The notes below the pieces were generated by a model that saw nothing but the letters and a program-made list of their open reading frames with translations, searched no databases and was not told the origin of the DNA. A stretch of 64,000 nt of DNA from Competibacter_A sp002352125. Lineage in GTDB: Bacteria > Pseudomonadota > Gammaproteobacteria > Competibacterales > Competibacteraceae. This document shows positions 1-7,570 of this stretch, piece after piece. Where the stretch lies: positions 1-64,000 of the forward strand of contig DAOROA010000027.1 of NCBI GenBank assembly GCA_035441325.1. The letters run 5' to 3'. The position numbers and the translations under genes are program-made. Within the stretch, counting starts at the first letter, position 1. Each line of letters begins with the position of its first letter.

Positions 1-191
1 TGGGCGGCGTGGTGCAAGCGGTTCACGTCAATGTCGGCCAAGTCGTCAACGAAGGCGAAAAGCTGGTGTCCTTGGAGGCCATGAAGATGGTCACGCACGT
101 TGTCGCCCGCCGTGGCGGCAAAGTTACCAACATCGCGGTCAAGCCGGGCGACCCGGTGGACGCCGGGCAGGTGTTGTTGACCATCGGCTGA
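1..191 (+). CDS. Biotin carboxyl carrier domain, C-terminal fragment (5' end outside window)
   Basis: This is the last 62 or so codons of a biotinyl/lipoyl-attachment domain. The EAMKM motif is seen, with the biotin-accepting lysine encoded at 84-86, followed by the usual second half of the barrel ending in a VLLTIG strand and a TGA stop at 189-191. The frame stays open to the window edge, so the true start lies upstream. The domain may be a free carrier protein or the C-terminus of a carboxyltransferase alpha subunit. The gene 19 bases downstream encodes a Na+-pumping decarboxylase beta subunit, so the carrier most likely delivers carboxybiotin to that membrane subunit. The substrate (oxaloacetate, methylmalonyl-CoA, malonate or glutaconyl-CoA) cannot be told from this piece. 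Confidence 0.9.
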   Translation, partial: GGVVQAVHVNVGQVVNEGEKLVSLEAMKMVTHVVARRGGKVTNIAVKPGDPVDAGQVLLTIG

Positions 192-210
192 GCGCCGGGA
201 GCGTTCCACT

Positions 211-1470
211 ATGGGATCTCTAAACTTTCTCGATCTCTTTCAGGGGATCAACACGCTGATACAAGGGTTCTCCACCGACCCCAAGATCGCGTTCGGTCGC
301 ATCTTCCTGATGGCTTTGGGGTTATTGCTATTTTATCTGGGGCGCAAAGGTGTACTGGAAGCCTTGCTGATGATTCCGATGGGCCTCGGCATGGCCACCG
401 TCAACGCTGGCGTGATGTTCTTCTCCGCCTACGACCCAGCGACCGGTCTGAGCATTGCCGCCGACCAAGTGAGACAGCTTCCCGGTACCCTGTTCATCGC
501 ACCGCTTGCTGCAGATACCAATGCGTTGGTGAATATCTTGCAGATCAACTGGCTACAGCCTATCTACACCTTCATGTTCAGCAATGGTCTCATCGCCTGC
601 TTCGTGTTCATGGGCATCGGCACGCTGCTGGATGTGGGTTTCGTGATGGCACGGCCGTTCCAGAGTATGATCGTGGCACTGTTCGCGGAACTGGGCACGG
701 TCGTGGTGTTCCCGCTGGCCGTGGCGTTGGGATTGACTCCCGGACAAGCTGCCGCCGTGGCAACCATCGGTGGCGCAGACGGCCCGATGGTCCTGTTCAC
801 TTCGCTGCAATTGGCGCCAAAGCTGTTCGTGCCAATCACTGTGGTGGCCTACTTGTATCTGGGACTCACTTACGGCGGTTATCCGTATCTGATCAAGTTG
901 CTGATCCCCGCGCATCTTCGCGCGTTGCCAATGCCGCCTGAGAAGACTCGGACGATCACCCCCAACGAAAAACTGGTGTTCGCCGTGATCGCCTGCGTAT
1001 TGCTGAGCCTGCTATTCCCGGTGGCTTCGCCTTTGCTCTTGTCCCTATTCCTGGGGGTGGTCATCCGCGAGAGCGACTTGCCGAACTTTTACGAACTGTT
1101 CTCCAACACCGTGCTGTACGGCGCGACGTTCTTCCTCGGGCTCTTGCTCGGCGTATTGTGCGAGGCAGGTACCATCCTGAGCCCAGTGGTGATAAAGCTG
1201 CTGGTACTGGGTATTCTGGCGTTGCTGATCTCCGGCATTGGCGGAATTGCCGGCGGTTACGTGATGTATTACTGGTCGGGCAAAAAGTACAATCCCGTCA
1301 TCGGCATCGCTGGAGTAAGCTGCGTACCGACCACCGCTAAGGTCGCACAGAAATCGGTGGGACCGGGCGTTATCGTCCTGCCGCACGCGTTGGGCGCCAA
1401 TATCAGCGGCGTGATTACCAGTGCTATTTTCGCGGCGGCATTGATCGCCTTCCTGTTACCGAAAGGCTGA
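211..1470 (+). CDS. Sodium ion-translocating decarboxylase, beta subunit (OadB/MmdB/GcdB family)
   Basis: A 419-residue polytopic inner-membrane protein of the family that decarboxylates carboxybiotin and pumps Na+ outward. The hallmark GGADGP motif is at residues 187-192; its Asp190 matches the Na+-binding aspartate of OadB. A late GANISG segment (Asn397, Ser399) matches the second ion-binding region near the C-terminus. Length and helix pattern are normal for the family. It follows the biotin carrier fragment by 19 bases, so the two are probably one operon, and a strong terminator lies just after the stop. In PHA-accumulating bacteria this complex often works in the methylmalonyl-CoA/propionyl-CoA route, but the substrate here is not determined. 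Confidence 0.92.
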   Translation: MGSLNFLDLFQGINTLIQGFSTDPKIAFGRIFLMALGLLLFYLGRKGVLEALLMIPMGLGMATVNAGVMFFSAYDPATGLSIAADQVRQLPGTLFIAPLAADTNALVNILQINWLQPIYTFMFSNGLIACFVFMGIGTLLDVGFVMARPFQSMIVALFAELGTVVVFPLAVALGLTPGQAAAVATIGGADGPMVLFTSLQLAPKLFVPITVVAYLYLGLTYGGYPYLIKLLIPAHLRALPMPPEKTRTITPNEKLVFAVIACVLLSLLFPVASPLLLSLFLGVVIRESDLPNFYELFSNTVLYGATFFLGLLLGVLCEAGTILSPVVIKLLVLGILALLISGIGGIAGGYVMYYWSGKKYNPVIGIAGVSCVPTTAKVAQKSVGPGVIVLPHALGANISGVITSAIFAAALIAFLLPKG

Positions 1471-1478
1471 TACCGAAC

Positions 1479-1509
1479 CGGCGGGTTGCTGGCAGCAGCC
1501 CGCCGTTTT
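1479..1509 (+). terminator. Rho-independent terminator after the decarboxylase beta gene
   Basis: A GC-rich inverted repeat (CGGCGGG...CCCGCCG, nearly 13 pairs with one G-U) is followed by TTTTCGGCTTT. It starts 8 bases after the stop codon. It separates the plus-strand decarboxylase operon from a converging minus-strand gene. Confidence 0.8.
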
Positions 1510-1515
1510 CGGCTT

Positions 1516-2025
1516 TCACCCGCGCGTATCGCGAACCGCGCCTTGTTCCCGCAATGTCGCCCACATTGCCGCATACCGCGCCCGCTCGTCCGGTTCCAAC
1601 AGGATCATATCGGTCAGAAACCACGTCCCTGGTGTTTGGCCCGGATCCTGCCCCGCCCACTCTCCAAGCGGCTTGAGCGCGATGGTGCCGTCCGCTGCTC
1701 GCGTTATACCCCAATCGCCGCCGACGTAACGGTCCGCCGTTGCGCACACGATCAGCACCCGTTCGTCGATTTTATGGATTTCCTCGTCTTCGACCCGGAT
1801 GTGAGTAGCGTACACGTAGCGATCTGCCCCCTCGATCTCCAACGCGCACTTGATCAGCTTGTCTTTCTGAAACGGCCCCAGCGTTAACGACTCCAAGTCG
1901 ATTTCGAAGCGCCCTCCATCCGCCGTCAGGCCGACCAGCCGCTTCGGCAAGCGCCCCTCGGCGGCTTGTGCTTCATACCAGTCTACGTACTGGCCGAACA
2001 GTGTTTCGCACGCTGCAGTCGTCAT
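1516..2025 (-). CDS. Protein of unknown function, 169 aa
   Basis: I do not recognise this protein. It is acidic and soluble-looking, without a signal peptide, membrane segment or evident metal motif. A mostly beta-strand pattern in the middle (residues about 38-110) is followed by a Trp/Asp/Glu-rich tail. The ATG at 2025 is chosen because a perfect AGGAGG (2033-2038) sits 7 bases upstream; a GTG two codons earlier is also open. It converges on the decarboxylase operon and is transcribed from the AT-rich spacer 2040-2267. Coding potential is supported by the ribosome binding site and steady codon use; the function is unknown. Confidence 0.75.
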   Translation of the reverse strand: MTTAACETLFGQYVDWYEAQAAEGRLPKRLVGLTADGGRFEIDLESLTLGPFQKDKLIKCALEIEGADRYVYATHIRVEDEEIHKIDERVLIVCATADRYVGGDWGITRAADGTIALKPLGEWAGQDPGQTPGTWFLTDMILLEPDERARYAAMWATLREQGAVRDTRG

Positions 2026-2267
2026 CGCCACCCCTCCTCGCCACGATCCGCTTCTCGGTCAAGATCGGCGGAAAAAACGCCCAGAACGTTCGAGACAGCC
2101 TCGCGTTTTCCGCCATCGGCCATCTTCGCAAACGCCGGTCACCCCATCGAGGACAGCGAGCAAGCCATTTGCAGTTGGCCAATCAATAACATTGAATTCA
2201 TTCTGGTACAACCGCATCAAAATATCAACGATCCATTATTAATCGAGATGATCGATTCATACCGGGA
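2026..2267. other. Intergenic spacer, AT-richer; promoter region for the unknown gene
   Basis: No gene is seen here. The 2170-2260 part is clearly AT-richer than its surroundings and holds a small inverted repeat, ATCGA-GATGA-TCGAT. No clean TTGAT-N4-ATCAA box was found. It probably carries the promoter of the minus-strand gene ending at 1516. Confidence 0.4.
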
Positions 2268-3608
2268 TCATGAAGAGCGAGCACGGTCCAGGACAACGGC
2301 AGATTGGGTCACCGCCGATGAGCCGGCCGAGCCCTCTTGCACAACGCGGCGATACATCCGCCAAACACCCAACAGATTGGTCCCCAGCCATGCGCCAGTC
2401 ACACCCAAGGCGAGGGCGGCAGGATAGGTAAAAACGGCAGGATAGAGGGCAGCGGCCAGCAACAACAGCAACGCCGCCAGATAGGCCCAAAACTGCCGCC
2501 GGATAGCCGTATCCGGCAACAATCGCTTCATGGTCGGAACTTTCGCTCGTTGGAAAAGTTGCGCCTGCAAGTGAAACCAGGCCAGAAACGGCACGATTTT
2601 GTACAACATGCCGTTGATCACGGCGACCGTGAAACCGAAGATCGGCAGAATTCCTAACAGCAACTCGGCTGGCTGGGTCGATCCCAGCGCGGGAATCCAC
2701 GACACCGCCAGCCACAACAGGGCGCTCGCCAGCAAACTGATCATGCTGGCTCGCCAGTAACCCAAAGTCGAATCACCGATCTTCCGGCGGCGCTGCACCA
2801 GCAAATACAGCGTCGTTGCGGCAAAGATGGCAAGTCCGATCGCCAGCACCGCGCTCGTCAGCGCCGCTGCCGCACCCCAACCCGCCAACACGAATATCGA
2901 CCAAGCGACCAATATCGTTACCATCAGCGGCGCGAATCCGCGACTCAGCCACCGCGGATAGGACGGCGTGATTTGGAACATCGGCACCACTTGATACGCT
3001 ACACCCGCCACCAGCAGCGCAGTCCAGCCTACCAGACCCCAAACGGCGTGGAGGTTGGTCGTCGTCACGATCGGCAACCATAGACCCCAACCGACGTAAC
3101 CGCCGAGGCACAGACCTAGCCCAACCACGACCAGCAAAGCCCCCAACGCACAGCGCAAGGCGATCACCGTACCACCGGCTACCGGCGCACGCCACAAGGC
3201 GAAGTGGATAGCCGTCAGGGCAACGCCAAAACTAGGGCCGAGCAGCCATAAGGCACCGCGATACCAATCGGGGGTACCACTCAAAAACGCGATGCACAAG
3301 GCCAGCGTACCCAGCGTCAAAGGGACGTGAATCAGCGTCGCCGTCAGGCGCGGCCAAGGCACGACCACGCCTACCACCACCGGCAGCATTTGCAGTAACG
3401 CTCCCAGCATGACTTGGGCCATAAAACCCAAGGTCAGCAGATGGGTCAACGCCAACGTGGCCGGCAGCCAGCGGCTTGCAAAAATATCCGGCCCTTGCCA
3501 CAACAATAGCGCTGCCGCCAGCACCAGAAACCAGGGCGCGGTCAGAAAAAACCGCAAGGGCACGCCGAAAGGTGGCGCCTGCTCGAAGGACAGTCCGGCC
3601 GGCATCAT
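2268..3608 (-). CDS. NnrS-like / heme-copper-type polytopic membrane protein
   Basis: A 446-residue protein made almost entirely of about 12 hydrophobic helices. Histidines sit in or near several helices (THLLTLGF, LIHVPL, AIHFALW, TNLHAVWG, WFHLQAQ), a layout like the NnrS and heme-copper superfamilies, where His residues bind heme and copper. The upstream frame is open for 93 more codons, but that stretch overlaps the DUF2249 gene and is low in hydrophobic content. The ATG at 3608 forms an ATGA overlap with the DUF2249 stop and is the better start. The neighbours are a DUF2249 protein, a hemerythrin and the divergent nor operon, so a role in NO handling or nitrosative stress is inferred; the precise activity is not known. 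Confidence 0.75.
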   Translation of the reverse strand: MMPAGLSFEQAPPFGVPLRFFLTAPWFLVLAAALLLWQGPDIFASRWLPATLALTHLLTLGFMAQVMLGALLQMLPVVVGVVVPWPRLTATLIHVPLTLGTLALCIAFLSGTPDWYRGALWLLGPSFGVALTAIHFALWRAPVAGGTVIALRCALGALLVVVGLGLCLGGYVGWGLWLPIVTTTNLHAVWGLVGWTALLVAGVAYQVVPMFQITPSYPRWLSRGFAPLMVTILVAWSIFVLAGWGAAAALTSAVLAIGLAIFAATTLYLLVQRRRKIGDSTLGYWRASMISLLASALLWLAVSWIPALGSTQPAELLLGILPIFGFTVAVINGMLYKIVPFLAWFHLQAQLFQRAKVPTMKRLLPDTAIRRQFWAYLAALLLLLAAALYPAVFTYPAALALGVTGAWLGTNLLGVWRMYRRVVQEGSAGSSAVTQSAVVLDRARSS

Positions 3609-3829
3609 GGGCTGGAAATCAGAATTTCGAAATGGCCGTCCGCGCGGGTCTCCACGACATAACGATAGCGATACCGGCGCAGGATGTCGTAAAGCGGAAA
3701 AGGTTGGCGGTGGATCAGAAATCGCACCTGCTGTCCCGGCTCCAATCGATCCAGAGCCGCCAAAACCCGTTCCATCGGCTCCGGCGGTTCCAACCCTCGC
3801 CCATCCACTACGATTTCGGATGGGTTCAT
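3605..3829 (-). CDS. DUF2249 domain protein (TusA-like fold)
   Basis: A 74-residue protein covering one DUF2249 domain. The family core GLEPPEP (residues 12-18) and the following ALDRLEPGQ...PFPLYDIL stretch are clear. The fold resembles TusA, but the TusA catalytic cysteine is absent. Such proteins are common beside hemerythrins and NO-related genes in denitrifiers, and their biochemical role is unknown. Its ATG overlaps the hemerythrin stop by four bases and its stop overlaps the membrane-protein start, so the three genes are almost certainly translationally coupled. Confidence 0.88.
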   Translation of the reverse strand: MNPSEIVVDGRGLEPPEPMERVLAALDRLEPGQQVRFLIHRQPFPLYDILRRYRYRYVVETRADGHFEILISSP

Positions 3830-4278
3830 GTCGGCTGAGCCGCCGGTAGATCGCGCATGGCTTGGATGACCGATCCGGCGGCGCCACTCAGCAACCGGTC
3901 ACACATTGGGTACAGCATCTGCTCCTCCTTGATGTTGTGCTGCTGCATCAAGATCAGCAACCCTTCCGCTTGCCCCAGAAAATCATCCAAATCACCACCG
4001 GCGAGCGCGTCGTCCATTCCGGCGAGCGTTTCCCGCATTTGCTGGTGCTCCAGCCGCATCACCCGCGTCGGACCCATCGCGTTGCCGGTCGCCTGTTCGA
4101 AGGCGGGAAACAGCATCGCTTCTTCCTTTTGGAAGTGATGCTCCATCGCTGCCCGAAACTGCTGGAAACTCGCGCGACAACGAGCGAGATCGCCCGTTTG
4201 GGCCACCTCCTCGGTGGCGGCGAAGCTTTCGTCGCAACAACGATGTTCGTCGGCAAGAAATTCGGTGATCGTATCCAT
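3826..4278 (-). CDS. Hemerythrin HHE-domain protein
   Basis: A 150-residue cytoplasmic four-helix di-iron protein. The ligand pattern is visible: an early DEH (about residues 10-12), HHFQKEE in the second helix, LEHQQMRE in the third and QHNIKEEQMLYP in the fourth. Bacterial homologues bind O2 or NO or help repair iron centres. The ATG at 4278 is chosen because the family alignment begins there and a GAGGG lies upstream; the longer open frame would cross the DNR box. It is the first gene of a three-gene operon divergent from norC and shares the intergenic DNR/FNR-type box with it, so joint control by NO or oxygen is likely. Confidence 0.9.
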   Translation of the reverse strand: MDTITEFLADEHRCCDESFAATEEVAQTGDLARCRASFQQFRAAMEHHFQKEEAMLFPAFEQATGNAMGPTRVMRLEHQQMRETLAGMDDALAGGDLDDFLGQAEGLLILMQQHNIKEEQMLYPMCDRLLSGAAGSVIQAMRDLPAAQPT

Positions 4279-4345
4279 AAAGTTCGGCCCTCGGGTCCGC
4301 CATAAAATCAGCGATGATTGTGCTCGGTGCAAGGTTAAGGATTCC

Positions 4346-4359
4346 TTGACCTCTATCAA
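4346..4359. promoter_or_regulatory. DNR/FNR-type box between hemerythrin and norC
   Basis: TTGACCTCTATCAA matches the TTGAT-N4-ATCAA consensus in 9 of 10 fixed positions. It lies about 95 bases before norC and about 67 before the hemerythrin start, so it could serve either or both. A Dnr-like gene lies in the same window at 21488. Confidence 0.8.
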
Positions 4360-4453
4360 GGAACAAAAGCCGTTATTTTCGGAACATGGGCGCTGCTCCC
4401 GCCTGATCGGACTCAATCAGGGTGGTTCGTATCATCGTCGAGAAGAGGTCCTC

Positions 4454-4879
4454 ATGAGCGCATTCTTCACCAAATCCATGGCGAGAAACATCTTTTATGG
4501 CGGCACGCTGTTTTCGGTGCTGCTGTTTCTGGCCCTGACCTTCCACACCACCTGGCAACTGCCGGGACGCATCCCTACCGAGACCCCCTCTCAAGAGGTT
4601 GCCCGCGGCAAGGCGTTGTGGGAAACCCGCAACTGCATCGGCTGCCACACCTTGCTCGGCGAGGGTGCCTATTTTGCCCCGGAACTGGGCAACGTCTACA
4701 AACGGCGCGGCCCGGACTTCATCAAAATCTGGATCAAGGCGCAACCGACCCATGTGCCGGGACGCCGGCAGATGCCGCAATTCAACTTCAGCGATCAGCA
4801 ATTGGACGATCTCGTGGCGTTCCTAAAATGGACTTCGGAAATCAATACCGAAAAATGGCCGCCGAACATCGAAGGCTGA
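4454..4879 (+). CDS. norC: Nitric oxide reductase cytochrome c subunit NorC
   Basis: A 141-residue membrane-anchored monoheme cytochrome c. One N-terminal helix (about residues 12-32) anchors it. The heme motif CIGCH is at 61-65, and Met107 in RRQMPQF is the likely sixth ligand. It passes electrons from periplasmic donors to NorB for 2 NO to N2O. The ATG at 4454 follows an AGAGG site; the long upstream frame is not part of the protein. Length agrees with the family (about 146). norB follows after 31 bases. The preceding DNR box suggests induction by NO under low oxygen. Confidence 0.97.
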   Translation: MSAFFTKSMARNIFYGGTLFSVLLFLALTFHTTWQLPGRIPTETPSQEVARGKALWETRNCIGCHTLLGEGAYFAPELGNVYKRRGPDFIKIWIKAQPTHVPGRRQMPQFNFSDQQLDDLVAFLKWTSEINTEKWPPNIEG

Positions 4880-4910
4880 ACCGAAGCTGACCACAGAGGA
4901 CAAGGCAATC

Positions 4911-6323
4911 ATGCAATTGTTGCAATACAAATCCCAGGCGGTGGCCAAACCCTATTTCATCGCCGCTATCGGTTTGTTCGTCGGGCAAATCCTGTTCGGC
5001 CTGATTCTGGGGCTGCAATACGTGATCGGCGATTTCCTGTTTCCGGCCATCCCTTTCAACGTCGCTCGCATGGTACACACCAACCTGTTGATCGTCTGGT
5101 TGCTGTTCGGTTTCATGGGCGCAGCTTACTACCTGGTGCCGGAAGAAGCCGAAACCGAGTTGCACAGTCCACTGCTGGCGCACCTGCTGTTCTGGATTTT
5201 CCTGGTGGCCGGCGCGCTGACCGTCGTCGGCTATCTTGCGGTACCTTACGCCAAGCTGGCTGAGATGACGGGTAACGAGCTGCTAGAAACTATGGGCCGC
5301 GAGTTCCTGGAGCAACCGCTACCCACCAAGCTGGGTATCGTGGTGGTGGCGTTGGCTTTTCTGTACAACATCGGCATGACCATCCTCAAGGGCCGTAAGA
5401 CCGCCATCAGCATCATTTTGCTGACCGGCTTGGTCGGGCTAGCGGTGTTGTTTCTGTTCGCGTTTTACAATCCGTCCAACTTGGTTAAGGACAAATACTT
5501 CTGGTGGTGGGTGGTACATCTTTGGGTCGAAGGCGTGTGGGAACTGATCCTCGGCGCCATCTTGGGTTTCGTGCTGCTCAAGATCACCGGCGTGGACCGC
5601 GAGGTGATCGAGAAATGGTTGTACGTGATCATCACTCTGACCTTGGTGACCGGCATCATCGGCACTGGCCATCACTACTATTGGATCGGTACGCCGGGCT
5701 ACTGGCAATGGTGGGGCGGAGTGTTCTCGGCCCTGGAACCGGTCCCGTTCTTCGCCATGACCGTGTTTTGCTTCAACATGGTCAACCGCCGCCGTCGCCA
5801 GCATCCCAACAAAGCCGCGACCTTGTGGGCGCTCGGTACGGGCGTCATGGCCTTCCTCGGCGCTGGCGTATGGGGTTTCCTGCACACTTTGGCCCCGGTC
5901 AACTACTACACCCACGGCACCCAGATTACCGCCGCGCACGGCCACATGGCGTTTTATGGCGCCTACGTGATGGTGGTGCTGACCATCATCTCTTACGCTA
6001 TGCCGATGTTGCGTGGGCGCGAGGTCAATCCGGAACGTTCGCAGGTATTGGAAATGTGGTCATTCTGGCTGATGACGGTTTCCATGGTGTTCATCACTCT
6101 GTTCCTGACTGCCGCCGGTATTCTGCAAGTATGGTTGCAACGCATCATCCCCAATCCGCAATCGTTCATGGCGGTGCAGGACCAACTGGCGATGTTCTAC
6201 TGGATGCGCTGGTTGGCCGGCGTGGTGTTTTTCGCTGGGCTGGCGGTTTATCTTTACAGCTTCTTTGCCAAGGACAAGCCGCAAACCGTCGAGGCCGGAG
6301 CGACCCAGCCGGCAGCGACTTGA
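4911..6323 (+). CDS. norB: Nitric oxide reductase catalytic subunit NorB (cNOR)
   Basis: A 470-residue 12-helix member of the heme-copper oxidase superfamily. Expected metal ligands are present: His56 and His345 for low-spin heme b, His343 for heme b3, and His203, His254 and His255 for non-heme iron FeB. Glu207 and Glu211 in HLWVEGVWE match the essential active-site glutamates. It lacks the N-terminal quinol-oxidase extension of qNor and is paired with NorC, so it is the cytochrome c-dependent type. It reduces 2 NO to N2O in the inner membrane. The gene lies in the norCBQ...D operon. Confidence 0.98.
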   Translation: MQLLQYKSQAVAKPYFIAAIGLFVGQILFGLILGLQYVIGDFLFPAIPFNVARMVHTNLLIVWLLFGFMGAAYYLVPEEAETELHSPLLAHLLFWIFLVAGALTVVGYLAVPYAKLAEMTGNELLETMGREFLEQPLPTKLGIVVVALAFLYNIGMTILKGRKTAISIILLTGLVGLAVLFLFAFYNPSNLVKDKYFWWWVVHLWVEGVWELILGAILGFVLLKITGVDREVIEKWLYVIITLTLVTGIIGTGHHYYWIGTPGYWQWWGGVFSALEPVPFFAMTVFCFNMVNRRRRQHPNKAATLWALGTGVMAFLGAGVWGFLHTLAPVNYYTHGTQITAAHGHMAFYGAYVMVVLTIISYAMPMLRGREVNPERSQVLEMWSFWLMTVSMVFITLFLTAAGILQVWLQRIIPNPQSFMAVQDQLAMFYWMRWLAGVVFFAGLAVYLYSFFAKDKPQTVEAGATQPAAT

Positions 6324-6372
6324 GCGATTACTTTCACGCCAATCCCTCTCTCGCAAAAGGGAGGGAATCGCC

Positions 6373-7176
6373 ATGAAACCCCATATCCAGCCGCCACCGC
6401 AGGAAAAACCGTACTACGAACCTTTCGGCGACGAATGCGCGGTGTTCGAAGCGGCTTGGCGCAACCGCTTGCCGCTGCTGATCAAGGGCCCCACCGGCTG
6501 CGGCAAGACCCGCTTCGTCGCCCACATGGCGGCCCGGCTGGAGCTGCCGCTGCATACCGTCGCCTGTCACGACGATTTATCCGCTGCCGATCTGGTGGGG
6601 CGGCATCTGTTGCAGGGTGGTGCGACGGTCTGGTGCGACGGGCCGTTGACTCGGGCGGTACGCGAGGGTGGTATTTGCTATCTCGACGAAGTGGTGGAAG
6701 CGCGCAAGGACACCACGGTGGTGCTGCATCCGCTGGCCGACGACCGGCGGGTGCTGCCCATCGAGCGCACCGGCGAGATGTTGCCGGCACCGCCGGGCTT
6801 CATGCTGGTGGTCTCCTACAACCCTGGCTACCAGAATCTGCTGAAGAGCTTGAAACCCTCCACGCGCCAACGTTTTCTCGCGCTGCGCTTCGATTTTCCG
6901 AACCCCGAGCGGGAACGGGCCATCGTGATGGGCGAAACCGGCTGCGACGCCGCCACCGCCGGTCAATTGGTGAAGCTCGCGGGCGCCTTCCGCGCCCTGA
7001 AGGAACACGATCTGGACGAAGTGCCCAGCACTCGTTTACTGGTCTATGCGGCGCAACTGATTTGCGGTGGCATGGATCGCATCACCGCTTGCCGGGTCGC
7101 GCTGGTGGAAGCGTTGACCGATGACGAACCGACCGCTGCCGCGTTGCTGGAGGTGGTGAATGCCAGCTTCGCCTGA
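6373..7176 (+). CDS. norQ: NorQ, MoxR-type AAA+ ATPase for NorB activation
   Basis: A 267-residue AAA+ protein. Walker A GPTGCGKT is at 39-46 and the Walker B stretch ICYLDEV at about 101-107, with a sensor-1 asparagine in VVSYNPGYQ. With NorD, NorQ remodels NorB so that the FeB iron can be inserted. The ATG at 6373 fits the family start; the open frame upstream overlaps the norB end. It begins 49 bases after norB and overlaps the next gene by 17 bases, indicating co-transcription. Confidence 0.95.
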   Translation: MKPHIQPPPQEKPYYEPFGDECAVFEAAWRNRLPLLIKGPTGCGKTRFVAHMAARLELPLHTVACHDDLSAADLVGRHLLQGGATVWCDGPLTRAVREGGICYLDEVVEARKDTTVVLHPLADDRRVLPIERTGEMLPAPPGFMLVVSYNPGYQNLLKSLKPSTRQRFLALRFDFPNPERERAIVMGETGCDAATAGQLVKLAGAFRALKEHDLDEVPSTRLLVYAAQLICGGMDRITACRVALVEALTDDEPTAAALLEVVNASFA

Positions 7177-7570
7177 ACCGCCGGCGTTCGACGACGAGGC
7201 GCCTCCTGGCCAGAGTCTCGCCGTCGCGGCGGAATCGCTGTATCTTGCCAACCTGCTGCTATTGCCCGGTTTAGCGTTTCTGGTGCTGCTCTGGCTCTAC
7301 TTCCACCACCGCGACAATGCGCCGCCGCTGGCGCGAGGCCACTTGCGGCAAACCCTGTCGGCTAGCTTGTGCGCGGGCGCGCTGCTGGTCATCGTCAATT
7401 TACTCATCATCGCCTTGGGCGGTTACGATGCCGCTTGGACTTGGGTGATCGTCATCCTGTACTTCACCATCGCCCATACCACGCTGGTCGTTCTCGGCAT
7501 CCTGGGACTGGCGCGAGCGCTGGCCGGACAACCGTATCGCTACCCCTTGATGGGTAAGCTGCTGCCATGA
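7160..7570 (+). CDS. Small polytopic membrane protein in the nor operon
   Basis: A 136-residue protein with an acidic N-terminal tail and about three hydrophobic helices (roughly 30-48, 67-87, 92-118), ending in a YRYPLMGKLLP motif. The helix layout and the closing motif recall DUF4870/Tic20-like proteins, but I cannot assign it firmly. It overlaps norQ by 17 bases and the next gene by 4 (ATGA), so it is translationally coupled to both. An accessory role in assembly or activity of nitric oxide reductase is inferred from position only. Confidence 0.8.
   Translation: MPASPEPPAFDDEAPPGQSLAVAAESLYLANLLLLPGLAFLVLLWLYFHHRDNAPPLARGHLRQTLSASLCAGALLVIVNLLIIALGGYDAAWTWVIVILYFTIAHTTLVVLGILGLARALAGQPYRYPLMGKLLP

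Noticed and set aside
553..915. Long minus-strand open frame inside the decarboxylase beta gene
   Set aside because: It is fully antisense to a clear membrane-protein gene, with His/Gln-rich composition typical of shadow frames.
3609..3887. N-terminal 93 codons in front of the 12-TM protein
   Set aside because: They overlap the DUF2249 gene in another frame; the ATGA overlap at 3608 gives a normal membrane-protein start.
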